DNA of 10,609 nt from JBLMZH01 sp050258715 (GCA_050258715.1 JBLMZH010000055.1:1-10609); one strand, 5' to 3'. Shown: positions 1 to 5,682, numbered from the stretch's first letter. Notes: generated by a model not told the origin, from the sequence alone. Numbers and translations are program-made.

Positions 1-213
1 TGGGAGGATCTTACGCCCTTGGCTCGCAACGAGTGGATATGCTGGGTGACATTCGTGAAGAAAAAAGAAACAAGGGACGAACACGTTAAACGAACCGTCA
101 GCGAGCTGAAGGAAGGAATGCGGCGGCCGTGTTGCTGGCTCGGCTGCGTTCATCGTAAAGATAAGGCAGTCAGCCCTTCGGTGCAGGCCATGCTCAATAG
201 ACGGTCAAAGTAA
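1..213 (+). CDS. YdeI/OmpD-associated (OmdA domain) family protein, C-terminal part
   Basis: The reading frame is open from base 1, so the gene starts outside the window; only about 70 C-terminal residues are visible. The pattern W-x-D-L-T-P-x-A-R-N-E-W-x-x-W-V, then a Lys-rich helix with E-T-R, then an amphipathic helix ending in E-G-M-R-R-P, fits the C-terminal domain of the YdeI/OmpD-associated family (Pfam OmdA). That family is linked by name to bacteriocin protection, but its biochemical role is unclear. The tail R-P-C-C-W-x-G-C-x-H-R is rich in Cys and His and may bind a metal (inference). A TTG at 19 could be read as a start, but the family match begins upstream of it, so I treat the gene as truncated by the window edge. 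A strong terminator follows 21 bases after the stop. Confidence 0.72.
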   Translation, partial: WEDLTPLARNEWICWVTFVKKKETRDEHVKRTVSELKEGMRRPCCWLGCVHRKDKAVSPSVQAMLNRRSK

Positions 214-234
214 TTAAACGCTAGCGAAAGTCGC

Positions 235-271
235 GCGCCAGCAAATGCCATGGCTAAAGCTGGCGCTTTTT
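235..271 (+). terminator. Rho-independent terminator after the YdeI-family gene
   Basis: Perfect 8-bp stem GCGCCAGC (235-242) / GCTGGCGC (259-266) with a 16-base loop, followed directly by five T (267-271). The last T also begins the next promoter element. Confidence 0.85.
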
Positions 272-279
272 GTTATCAT
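271..279 (+). promoter_or_regulatory. Extended -10 promoter element fused to the terminator U-tract
   Basis: TGTTATCAT matches an extended -10 (TGn + TATCAT at 274-279). It begins at the last T of the preceding terminator. Seven bases past the hexamer is the A of ATG 286, so the transcript may start at or next to the start codon. No good -35 is visible; that position falls inside the hairpin. The same seam recurs at 5725 and 5982. Confidence 0.5.
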
Positions 280-285
280 TTTTAT

Positions 286-456
286 ATGTATAAAAAACAA
301 AGGGTAATTCTCTCCATCCTGGGAGTGGCATTCGGCATATTTATGTTCGTATACGGTGGATATGACGATAGTCCCGGAGCGCAACTGCTCGGATTTCTGT
401 TATTTATTTTCGGCATTGTCGGCTTAATAAAAAGCAAGAAGAGAAATTCCGCTTAA
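286..456 (+). CDS. Small two-helix membrane protein, 56 aa
   Basis: Not a family I recognise by name. The protein starts MYKKQR, then has a hydrophobic helix (about residues 7-23), a short polar turn Y-G-G-Y-D-D-S-P-G, a second helix (about 32-48) and a basic tail K-S-K-K-R. The charge pattern suggests both ends lie in the cytoplasm. I chose ATG 286 over the in-frame ATG at 250 because the latter lies inside the terminator hairpin and the -10 element sits just upstream of 286. There is no SD, and the spacing predicts a leaderless mRNA. The gene leads a + strand run with yhfC only 30 bases downstream, so the two may be cotranscribed. It could be an accessory subunit of the downstream membrane proteins, but nothing in the sequence shows this. 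Confidence 0.6.
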   Translation: MYKKQRVILSILGVAFGIFMFVYGGYDDSPGAQLLGFLLFIFGIVGLIKSKKRNSA

Positions 457-486
457 AATTAAATCTTAAATTGGAGACAAAAACAA

Positions 487-1263
487 ATGGATTTAACACC
501 AATAATCGTAATAGGAGCGGGGATGGTTGTTGTTGCTGTGGCTTTTATAGTTTTTGCCCGCTACAAGGGCGGGCCTTGGCGATACATGGCGCTAGGGGCA
601 TTGCTTTGGGCCGCGACCATAATCGTCAAACAGCTGTTGTCGACTGTTCTGGAGCCGACGGTTTACGGGGCGCTTTATGTTCCGGACAAACTTTGGGCTT
701 CGGGGAGCGTGCTGTTTTATGTTTACGTCGGCCTGTTAACAGGCGCCACTGAAGTATTTTTGACCTGGCTTTTGTTGCGTTACACCCGCCTCGGCCGAAT
801 TCCTTGGACAAAAGTTTTGGCTTTCGGAATCGGTTTTGGGTCGATTGAAGCTTTGTACCTGGGCTTTACTTACCTCGTCACCCTCATCCCGGCCATTTCC
901 GATCCGAATTCAATCCCTGAATCCGCGCTTAAGAATCTGCAAACATTCAGCAGTCCGCTTTTGAGTGTGCCTATTGTAGTTGAGCGCATCGGTTCTATCC
1001 TAGCCCACATCTTTTGCAGCGCCCTGCTTTTTTACAGCGTAATCTCGGGGAAGGTCCGCTGGATGTTCGTTTCTTTTGCCTTCAAAAGCCTTTTGGATGC
1101 TGTTGTCGGCTTTGCCTATTTCTGGGGCACGCAGACCATTTTCAAACTCTGGACCATTGAGGCCATCATTTTGCTGTTTGGCTGCGCGGCTTGGTGGGGG
1201 ACTTTGAAAATTCAGCGCCGATATGCTGGGTCTTATGTTTCCCAGCCAACCATAAAAATATGA
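487..1263 (+). CDS. YhfC-family intramembrane metalloprotease-like protein, 258 aa
   Basis: Polytopic membrane protein with about 7-8 hydrophobic segments. It carries the motif set expected of the YhfC family (putative intramembrane metalloproteases): G-A-T-E-V-F near residue 86, G-F-G-S-I-E-A-L at 116-123 (Glu121), V-E-R-I-G-S-I-L-A-H at 165-174 (Glu166, Arg167, His174), and K-S-L-L-D-A at 200-205. From memory, the last motif usually has His where Lys200 stands, so one metal ligand may be missing; the fold assignment is firmer than the activity. Length is normal for the family. Start: GGAG (473-476) lies 10 bases before ATG 487, one of the few SD-led starts in this part. Its TGA overlaps the next ATG (ATGA at 1260-1263), which implies translational coupling with the 392-aa membrane protein. 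GC content is visibly higher than in genes further right. Confidence 0.72.
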   Translation: MDLTPIIVIGAGMVVVAVAFIVFARYKGGPWRYMALGALLWAATIIVKQLLSTVLEPTVYGALYVPDKLWASGSVLFYVYVGLLTGATEVFLTWLLLRYTRLGRIPWTKVLAFGIGFGSIEALYLGFTYLVTLIPAISDPNSIPESALKNLQTFSSPLLSVPIVVERIGSILAHIFCSALLFYSVISGKVRWMFVSFAFKSLLDAVVGFAYFWGTQTIFKLWTIEAIILLFGCAAWWGTLKIQRRYAGSYVSQPTIKI

Positions 1264-2438
1264 CCAGTGAAAGAATTAAATCAAAAATGATCGTTCGCGA
1301 CTGGCAGCGCTGGGTGCCGTATGCGGCAGTTGCGTGGTCGCTCATTTACGCAGCGCTGGGAATCTATTGGCTGGTAAGCGGGCGCGGCTTTCCTTACGCT
1401 TTCCGAGTTTCGCCTGATGTTACAGGGCCGCTGATTGAACGGCTTGGTCAGAACCTGGCCTGGATTATTGTGATCATTGCGGGAATTCCTGCGGCAGCGA
1501 TGGGGATTGCGATGTTGTGCTGGGTGCGAGGCCGGGCGCTTCGACCTCTGTTTATAACTGCCGGAACGTTGCTTGCCGGAGTTCTTTTACTGTTCATGAC
1601 CGCCCTCAACTTGCTGATCAAACTCGGATATGTTCCTTTTGTGGTCTTCAGTCTTATTTCAGGCAAGGAGTTTGGGGGAACCTACCTTAGTTCTTTGACG
1701 CAATGGGCGACGGTTCACCAGTTGATTTGCCTGATTGGCGGGTTTCTTTGGCTAGCCGCAACCTTCTGCTATGCCCGATTGAGCGCAGGCGCGTGCGTGT
1801 ATTGCGGGCGCAGAGAAGATATAGAAAGATGGCAAAGTCCGGAACAAGCCGCGCGCTGGGGTCGAATCGCTTTATATCTGGCCATGGTCGCGCCCGTCTT
1901 TTATGCTGTTACGCGTTATGCCTGGGCGCTGGGACTTCCGCTGGGGATGAGTGAGGAATATCTGCGCCGTGGCCAGGAGAGCGGTACGTGGATTTCGGGG
2001 TTATTTCTTGCGAATTTCGCCCTGGCAGGAGCAGTACTCATGCTCGGACTAGTTCAGCGCTGGGGCGAGCGATTTCCGCGCTGGATGATCGGTTTGGCTG
2101 GGCGCCGAGTGCCTGTAACACTGGCAGTAGTTCCGGCCGCGTTCGTGTCAGTCTTGCTGGTGGTGGGCGGCATTGCGATATGGTCCGGCTTTGGCCAAAT
2201 GGCCGCTGTGCTGGCTCAAGGCGGGGCAGGAGACGTAGGAGTGATCAATGGAATAATTTTCCAGCTTGGCCCGACCTTGCTGTTTCCTCTTTGGGGTGCA
2301 GCCCTTGCAATCGCAACACTTGCCTACTATTACCGGCGACGGGGACCTTGCAGCGCATGCGGCCGCGGAGAGTTCGTCGAGGCTGGATACAAAACCAGAG
2401 GTGACGTGTTTAATGTAGTTGGCGGTAATTTAAAATAA
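1260..2438 (+). CDS. Unrecognised 8-helix membrane protein with two CxxC knuckles, 392 aa
   Basis: I do not recognise a named family. Hydropathy by eye gives eight membrane segments (about residues 18-38, 68-90, 98-125, 147-173, 200-225, 245-265, 285-310, 328-357). The protein looks duplicated: each half is four helices followed by a basic loop and a Cys pair. The first half ends Y-A-R-L-S-A-G-A-C179-V-Y-C182-G-R-R-E-D; the second ends Y-Y-Y-R-R-R-G-P-C364-S-A-C367-G-R-G-E-F. By the positive-inside rule both knuckles should be cytoplasmic and could share one metal ion (inference). The second half opens with a conserved-looking T-R-Y-A-W-A-L-G-L-P-L-G. ATG 1260 is chosen because it overlaps the yhfC stop as ATGA; an in-frame upstream GTG at 1191 would cut deep into yhfC. 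A 60-base sample at 2041-2100 is about 62% GC against about 42% at 8281-8340, which hints at a separate origin. Confidence 0.7.
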   Translation: MTSERIKSKMIVRDWQRWVPYAAVAWSLIYAALGIYWLVSGRGFPYAFRVSPDVTGPLIERLGQNLAWIIVIIAGIPAAAMGIAMLCWVRGRALRPLFITAGTLLAGVLLLFMTALNLLIKLGYVPFVVFSLISGKEFGGTYLSSLTQWATVHQLICLIGGFLWLAATFCYARLSAGACVYCGRREDIERWQSPEQAARWGRIALYLAMVAPVFYAVTRYAWALGLPLGMSEEYLRRGQESGTWISGLFLANFALAGAVLMLGLVQRWGERFPRWMIGLAGRRVPVTLAVVPAAFVSVLLVVGGIAIWSGFGQMAAVLAQGGAGDVGVINGIIFQLGPTLLFPLWGAALAIATLAYYYRRRGPCSACGRGEFVEAGYKTRGDVFNVVGGNLK

Positions 2439-2457
2439 AGTTTTTCGAAATTAGCCT

Positions 2458-3387
2458 ATGATAAATAACTTATTTATTTTTGTTGTGGCATTGGCCTTGG
2501 TGATCAAAGGTTCGATTTGGGCGACCAGGTACGCAGCGAGTTTGGCTGAAAGTTTTAGACTGTCAAAATATACGGTTGGCTTCATAATCATCTCCGTAAT
2601 CTCGATTTTGCCTGAAACTTTTATTTCAATAGATTCAGCGTTTGCCGGAGTGCCTTCTTTTGGGTTAGCCACGCTTTTTGGTTCAAATATCGCTGATCTG
2701 ACCCTTGTCCTTGCGGCGATCATCCTTTTAGTAGGGCGGGGGCTTAAGGTCGAAGGCAAGATTCTAAAAAGCCGCTCAGTTTATCCATTTATCCTGCTTT
2801 TGCCTCTGGTCTTGGGCATAAACGGACATTACTCCCGCCTGGAGGGAATCGCATTGATTTTGTGCGGCGGCATTTTTTATTATTTAGCTTTGAAAAATGA
2901 TGTGGATAATACAGTTGTCATAAACAGCGGTTATAAGCGAGTGAAAAATGCCTTCATGTTATCAATAAGCATGGCGGTGTTGCTTGTCGGCGCTCATTTC
3001 ACTGTTTCTTCGGCAACGATTCTTGCCGGTTACGTTGGGGTAAGTCCGGTCATTATTGGGATGCTCATCGTAGGGCTAGGCACGACTATTCCCGAATTTT
3101 TCTTCTCCCTTAGATCAGTGCAAAAGCGGGATGATTCATTGGCAATTGGCGACATCTTGGGAACGGTGCTTGCGGATGCCACAATAGTTGTCGGAATTCT
3201 CGCCTTGGTGCAACCATTTTATTTTCCTAAAAAAATAATCTATATCACCGGCCTGTTTATGGTTGCGGCGTCTTTGCTTTTATTCCGTTTAATGAGATCC
3301 GGCAGGACGCTTTCCCGCAAGGAGTCATATTTTCTCATAGCATTTTGGCTGACGTTTGTCATTGTGGAATTTGTTGCAAACTCCTGA
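2458..3387 (+). CDS. Na+/Ca2+ exchanger superfamily (CaCA) cation antiporter, 309 aa
   Basis: Membrane antiporter with the two inverted alpha repeats of the CaCA superfamily and about ten helices. Alpha-1: S-I-L-P-E53, followed by F-G-S-N-I-A-D80. Alpha-2: G-L-G-T-T-I-P-E213, followed by G-D-I-L-G-T-V-L-A-D240. The Glu of each PE motif and the last residue of each GS/GT motif are the cation ligands in the archaeal exchanger NCX_Mj; numbering agrees within one residue. Here both second ligands are Asp, giving four acids, whereas NCX_Mj as I recall has Asn in alpha-1. The usual T-S-L-P-E of alpha-1 is S-I-L-P-E. Ion choice could therefore differ from Na+/Ca2+. The gene lies 19 bases after the 392-aa membrane gene, has no SD, and is probably the last gene of the run. 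No terminator is visible before the convergent gene 43 bases away. Confidence 0.88.
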   Translation: MINNLFIFVVALALVIKGSIWATRYAASLAESFRLSKYTVGFIIISVISILPETFISIDSAFAGVPSFGLATLFGSNIADLTLVLAAIILLVGRGLKVEGKILKSRSVYPFILLLPLVLGINGHYSRLEGIALILCGGIFYYLALKNDVDNTVVINSGYKRVKNAFMLSISMAVLLVGAHFTVSSATILAGYVGVSPVIIGMLIVGLGTTIPEFFFSLRSVQKRDDSLAIGDILGTVLADATIVVGILALVQPFYFPKKIIYITGLFMVAASLLLFRLMRSGRTLSRKESYFLIAFWLTFVIVEFVANS

Positions 3388-3429
3388 CACTTGGTGATGG
3401 CCGTGCCTTTTATCGTATGACAGAACAGC

Positions 3430-3909
3430 CTATTTCGCCAAGAAATTTTTTAGTTTATCGAGCTGCTGGGTAAATCCGTACTGCATTCCCTCAACAGCCA
3501 TTTGAGCGCCAGGGCCGAACTTATTTATTGTTGCTTTAAGTTCCAACTTGGTTTTGCCAGGGTCCTCTTCTGTCATGCTGAGTTCGGTTGCCTGATCAAT
3601 CTGGGTTTCGGTTTCATATCCTTCGGTCCAGGCTTTTGCCGCGTAAGCTAGCTTGGATCCTGGCTCAACTTCGGTATATTTGGCTTCCATGGGCCATCTG
3701 GTGCCTTTATAAGGACCCATGGCCGGGCCTGCTTCCATAACCAAATAAAATCTTCCGCCGACGCGGAGGTCAACTTCGCATTCGGGAATTATGACGTCGT
3801 TTGGTCCCCACCATTGTTTAAGAATTTTTGGGTCAGTCCACGCTTCCCAGACTTTTTCCGTAGGCGCGTCAAAAGTCCGCTCAAAAACGATTTCTTTGAC
3901 TGGATCCAT
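3430..3909 (-). CDS. AHSA1-like SRPBCC domain protein, 159 aa
   Basis: Single-domain protein of the START/Bet v1-like (SRPBCC) fold, AHSA1 subfamily, normal length. Evidence is the opening R-x-F-D-A-P-x-x-x-V-W-x-A-W-T-D-P (11-27), the K-Q-W-W-G-P motif (31-36), D-L-R-V-G-G-R-F (47-54), and a final helix G-M-Q-Y-G-F-T-Q-Q-L-D-K-L (141-153). The fold makes a deep hydrophobic pocket; stand-alone bacterial members are thought to bind small lipophilic ligands, and the Hsp90-activator name is inherited from eukaryotes. It is cytoplasmic. On the coding strand AAAGGA lies 7-8 bases before ATG, a good SD. It lies 48 bases downstream of the secreted TIG-like gene on the same strand with no terminator between, so the two may share a transcript. 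No ligand can be inferred. Confidence 0.9.
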   Translation of the reverse strand: MDPVKEIVFERTFDAPTEKVWEAWTDPKILKQWWGPNDVIIPECEVDLRVGGRFYLVMEAGPAMGPYKGTRWPMEAKYTEVEPGSKLAYAAKAWTEGYETETQIDQATELSMTEEDPGKTKLELKATINKFGPGAQMAVEGMQYGFTQQLDKLKNFLAK

Positions 3910-3957
3910 GAGTGGTTCCTTTCTTATTCTTCAAATGAAAATTTCAAACAATTTTTT

Positions 3958-4554
3958 TTAATATAGTCTGACTTTGACCGAATATGTCTTTTTGCTCAAG
4001 GCCCCGGTGAATAAGTAAGTTCTAGCACCGGCCGTATTCGGAATTAGTATTGATTCGGCCAATATTGACCCGGAATCATTCGCCTGGATTTTTCCAACCG
4101 TAGCCGCACCGTTTTTAACCGTCACAATTTCGTTTGGTGCGAAATCGCGGCCCGTGAAAGTGACAGAGCTTCCTCTTTGCAAATAGTAACTGCTGGGTTC
4201 GACCACCGGGTAATAGGTTCCCACTTTTAGTTTTGCTGCGGAAACATAACCGCTCCTGCCGCCAACCGCCCGTGCCGTTATTGTGGAATTAATAACGCCG
4301 TAGGGGATTGTGAACGGATCTGACGTGAATCTTCCGCCGCTATCGGTAATGACCTGCTGGTTTGCGCCGACAAGAGAAACTCTGACCGGCTCATTCGGAA
4401 AGAACCCGTCGCCGGAAACACTGACCCCTTGGGTAGGCAGCGCATAGTACGAAGACAAGGTGATAAAATTCCAGGCCGCTTTTGCCCGGGTCTCAGTCTG
4501 AAATCCGAAAAAAACAGCCGATAATATTGCCAAAGTAATCAAGGTTTTTTTCAC
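3958..4554 (-). CDS. Secreted protein with two Ig/TIG-like repeats, 198 aa
   Basis: Signal peptide: M-K-K-T, a hydrophobic stretch to about residue 18, and a likely signal peptidase I site after A-K-A (24-26). The mature part is two similar domains. Repeat 1 starts S-S-Y-Y-A-L at 34 and contains G-D-G-F-F-P-N-E (48-55); repeat 2 starts S-S-Y-Y-L-Q at 121 and contains G-R-D-F-A-P-N-E (135-142). The G-x-G/D-F-x-P-N-E turn is typical of TIG/IPT or similar beta-sandwich domains in surface proteins. There is no LPXTG, Cys or C-terminal helix, so it is either released or held non-covalently. Start codon is GTG, chosen because AAAGG lies 8 bases upstream and the signal peptide begins there. A TATAAT box sits upstream on the same strand. 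Function unknown; a cell-surface or adhesive role is inference. Confidence 0.78.
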   Translation of the reverse strand: MKKTLITLAILSAVFFGFQTETRAKAAWNFITLSSYYALPTQGVSVSGDGFFPNEPVRVSLVGANQQVITDSGGRFTSDPFTIPYGVINSTITARAVGGRSGYVSAAKLKVGTYYPVVEPSSYYLQRGSSVTFTGRDFAPNEIVTVKNGAATVGKIQANDSGSILAESILIPNTAGARTYLFTGALSKKTYSVKVRLY

Positions 4555-4595
4555 AAAATTAGCCTTTCTTGCTGAATTTTAAGATTGATTAGGAA

Positions 4596-4601
4596 ATTAT
4601 A
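4596..4601 (-). promoter_or_regulatory. -10 box for the secreted TIG-like gene
   Basis: On the - strand a perfect TATAAT sits after a T-run, about 41 bases before the GTG start, giving a leader of about 35 bases that contains AAAGG. The -35 at 17-base spacing reads TTACGG, which is weak. A 12-base palindrome GCAAAATTTTGC (4630-4641) lies just upstream of the -35 and could be an operator (inference). Confidence 0.5.
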
Positions 4602-4667
4602 AAAAACCATTGGCCGCGCCGTAAATTAGGCAAAATTTTGCTTCGTGAACAAAAGAAATATTTGAAC

Positions 4668-4731
4668 TTTGGACAATTTAAAGAATTAAAGCTGCACCCT
4701 TCTTCGGGCCTGTTTTGTCTTTTTGTCCAAA
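4668..4731. repeat. Inverted repeat in the 4555-4796 intergenic region
   Basis: TTTGGACAA (4668-4676) and TTGTCCAAA (4723-4731) form a perfect 9-bp inverted repeat 46 bases apart. It lies in the 242-base gap between two divergent genes, upstream of the DUF1059-like gene, and ends where a TTGACT (4732-4737) begins. A two-site operator or a long weak stem are both possible. Confidence 0.35.
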
Positions 4732-4796
4732 TTGACTACTTTCGTTTGGAATAAGAGACAAGGTTAAGATATGGGCAGTAATTAATTCTAAAAAGA

Positions 4797-5012
4797 ATGA
4801 AGCAAATGACTTGCTCTGACATGGGCGGGCCGGCAACCTGCACGACCGTAATAACCGGCAACAGCGCGGAAGAAATGGTCGCGAACGGCATGGATCACAT
4901 AAACGAAGCTCACCCTGACATGGCTTCCGATATCGGGAAAATGACGCCTGAAGAAACCTCAAATTGGATGACTGAGTTTCAGAAAAAATTCGATGCCGCG
5001 CCCGAGATGTAG
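4797..5012 (+). CDS. DUF1059-like small protein, 71 aa
   Basis: Small soluble protein resembling the DUF1059 family: M-K-Q-M-T-C-S-D-M at the start, a beta-hairpin with C-T-T-V-I-T-G, then S-A-E-E-M-x-x-x-G-x-x-H-I-N-E-A-H, where an H-x-x-x-x-H helix is usual for the family, and an acidic amphipathic tail. Family members are about 55-75 aa and have no known function; the conserved Cys and His residues suggest metal or redox chemistry, which is unproven. There is no clear SD; the A/G-rich run just before ATG is weak. The stop is followed six bases later by a strong hairpin. ATG 4806 is an alternative start, but 4797 keeps the usual family N-terminus. Confidence 0.65.
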   Translation: MKQMTCSDMGGPATCTTVITGNSAEEMVANGMDHINEAHPDMASDIGKMTPEETSNWMTEFQKKFDAAPEM

Positions 5013-5017
5013 CCGCT

Positions 5018-5048
5018 AAAAAACACCTTCTTGTCAAAGGTGTTTTTT
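5018..5048. terminator. Two-way terminator between convergent genes
   Basis: AAAAAACACCTT (5018-5029) and AAGGTGTTTTTT (5037-5048) form a perfect 12-bp stem with a 7-base loop and a run of T when read from either strand. It ends the DUF1059-like gene on + and the small ORF at 5059-5151 on -. Confidence 0.9.
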
Positions 5049-5058
5049 ATTGGTTGAG

Positions 5059-5151
5059 TTATTTGTGATCGGTGCTGGCAGGAACGGTTTTATTCGGTTC
5101 TTTCTTTTCAACCGGCTTATCGGCTGACTGAATCGGTTTTGGGTTATCCAT
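5059..5151 (-). CDS. Small charged peptide, 30 aa
   Basis: On the - strand AAAGGA lies 9-10 bases before ATG (5151), and the frame reads M-D-N-P-K-P-I-Q-S-A-D-K-P-V-E-K-K-E-P and on to T-D-H-K. It ends 11 bases from the two-way terminator. The peptide is rich in Pro, Lys and Glu, has no Cys or hydrophobic segment, and looks disordered. SD, start and terminator together support a real gene despite its length. It lies last in a - strand row of micro-ORFs. No family is recognised. Confidence 0.5.
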   Translation of the reverse strand: MDNPKPIQSADKPVEKKEPNKTVPASTDHK

Positions 5152-5171
5152 GATATCTTTTCCTTTCAAAG

Positions 5172-5228
5172 TTAATATTGGAGCTTCGACCGGGAAGTGC
5201 TGACAAGAGGAGGTAATATGCAGGGCAT
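5172..5228 (-). CDS. Possible 18-aa peptide with ideal SD
   Basis: On the - strand AAGGAGG followed by a 7-base spacer leads into ATG (5228), a near-perfect initiation site. The frame has only 18 codons: M-P-C-I-L-P-P-L-V-S-T-S-R-S-K-L-Q-Y. It may be a leader peptide for the 30-aa ORF 20 bases downstream, or an accident of the palindrome that contains both the SD and the ATG. Weak as a protein-coding call. Confidence 0.25.
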   Translation of the reverse strand: MPCILPPLVSTSRSKLQY

Positions 5229-5241
5229 ACTGCCCCCTCCT
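5208..5241. repeat. Palindrome carrying SD + ATG on both strands
   Basis: AGGAGG (5208-5213) pairs exactly with CCTCCT (5236-5241), and inside it GCAG (5220-5223) pairs with CTGC (5230-5233) around loop GGCATA. As RNA, either strand would fold so that its own SD is buried in the stem. Read +, AGGAGG-TAAT-ATG opens a 23-codon frame (5218-5289); read -, AGGAGG-GGGCAGT-ATG opens the 18-codon frame. No U-tract follows on either strand, so it is not a standard terminator. It resembles a translational switch or leader structure, function unknown. Confidence 0.5.
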
Positions 5242-5252
5242 TACACTTTGCG

Positions 5253-5378
5253 CTATGCATTTTTATCTGTCGGATTTTTTTTGATGTAAGCTAGCCGCTT
5301 ATGGTAATCCTGATAAAGATGTTTTAGAAGCTCAATATTATTAGTACCTTCGTGTAAAAAGGTTTTCCTCCCAGCCAC
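5253..5378 (-). CDS. Small basic/helical protein, 41 aa
   Basis: On the - strand GTG (5378) opens a 41-codon frame with protein-like composition: M-A-G-R-K-T-F-L-H-E-G-T-N-N, then a helix rich in Leu, Lys, Tyr and His (L-L-K-H-L-Y-Q-D-Y-H-K-R-L), ending K-K-N-P-T-D-K-N-A. An in-frame TAG stands three codons upstream, so GTG is the only start. AGGA lies four bases before it, closer than ideal. No family is recognised. It precedes the 18-aa and 30-aa ORFs on the same strand, with gaps of 24 and 20 bases, making a possible three-ORF transcript ending at the two-way terminator. No convincing promoter is seen upstream. Confidence 0.45.
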   Translation of the reverse strand: MAGRKTFLHEGTNNIELLKHLYQDYHKRLAYIKKNPTDKNA

Positions 5379-5490
5379 TCTATCCTATTCCCGAAAGCGG
5401 AACGGCGATATGGATGATCCCACAAAATTAGGCTCAAAACAGGCATTAAAAGTGGATATAAAACCTTTTTATTCGCGCTATTTTGAACGA

Positions 5491-5519
5491 TTGACATTGA
5501 TTAGCAAAGAGACCATATT
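5491..5519 (+). promoter_or_regulatory. Sigma70-type promoter for the 38-aa membrane peptide
   Basis: Perfect -35 TTGACA (5491-5496), 17-base spacer, and -10 CATATT (5514-5519, 4 of 6). Transcription would start near 5526, inside a longer open frame beginning at 5410. This argues that the gene starts at 5557 and not at 5410. Confidence 0.6.
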
Positions 5520-5556
5520 TAGACAGGTAAATGCTCAAAGAAGAGAGGCAGGCAAC

Positions 5557-5673
5557 ATGGAAGTGTTCAGTCGTCTATCTATAGTTTTTCAATCCGTTGG
5601 CATATTTTTCATCATGGGCCTGATTTTTCTTTTGGTGTCAATGACGCTAAAGGGGAAAAAAGGCAGTTTGTAA
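5557..5673 (+). CDS. Single-helix membrane peptide, 38 aa
   Basis: M-E-V-F-S-R-L, then one strongly hydrophobic helix (about residues 8-31) containing F-F-I-M-G-L-I-F-L-L, ending in a basic tail L-K-G-K-K-G-S-L. The N-terminus should be outside and the C-terminus inside, as in many small regulatory or toxin-like membrane peptides (inference; it may equally be a complex subunit). ATG 5557 is preceded by GAGAGG at 8-9 bases and by a good promoter at 5491-5519. The frame stays open upstream to ATG 5410, which would add 49 hydrophilic residues, but that start has a poor SD and lies before the promoter. A terminator begins 10 bases after the stop. Confidence 0.55.
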   Translation: MEVFSRLSIVFQSVGIFFIMGLIFLLVSMTLKGKKGSL

Positions 5674-5682
5674 TTTAAGGTT

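Noticed and set aside
250..285. In-frame upstream ATG for the 56-aa membrane protein
   Set aside because: It lies in the loop of the terminator hairpin and before the -10 element, so it would not be on the transcript.
626..811. Frames overlapping yhfC (also 471-752 +)
   Set aside because: No initiation site or family likeness; shadows of a strongly supported membrane protein.
1191..1259. GTG start giving a longer 415-aa membrane protein
   Set aside because: It lies deep inside yhfC in another frame; ATG 1260 overlaps the yhfC stop as ATGA, the normal coupled layout.
3388..3429. Terminator between the antiporter and AHSA1 genes
   Set aside because: No stem of more than a few pairs and no T-tract on either strand.
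4678..5037. Long - strand frame opposite the DUF1059-like gene
   Set aside because: Arg/Ser/Pro/Leu-rich shadow of the + strand gene. Its 3' end alone reads protein-like, but there is no SD and only a TTG start.
5218..5289. 23-aa + strand ORF with AGGAGG
   Set aside because: It arises from the palindrome, overlaps the better-supported 41-aa - strand frame, and has only a 4-base spacer; noted under the palindrome only.
5410..5556. N-terminal extension of the 38-aa peptide to 87 aa
   Set aside because: A TTGACA-17-CATATT promoter lies inside it and a good SD precedes ATG 5557. It remains possible if the promoter is chance.
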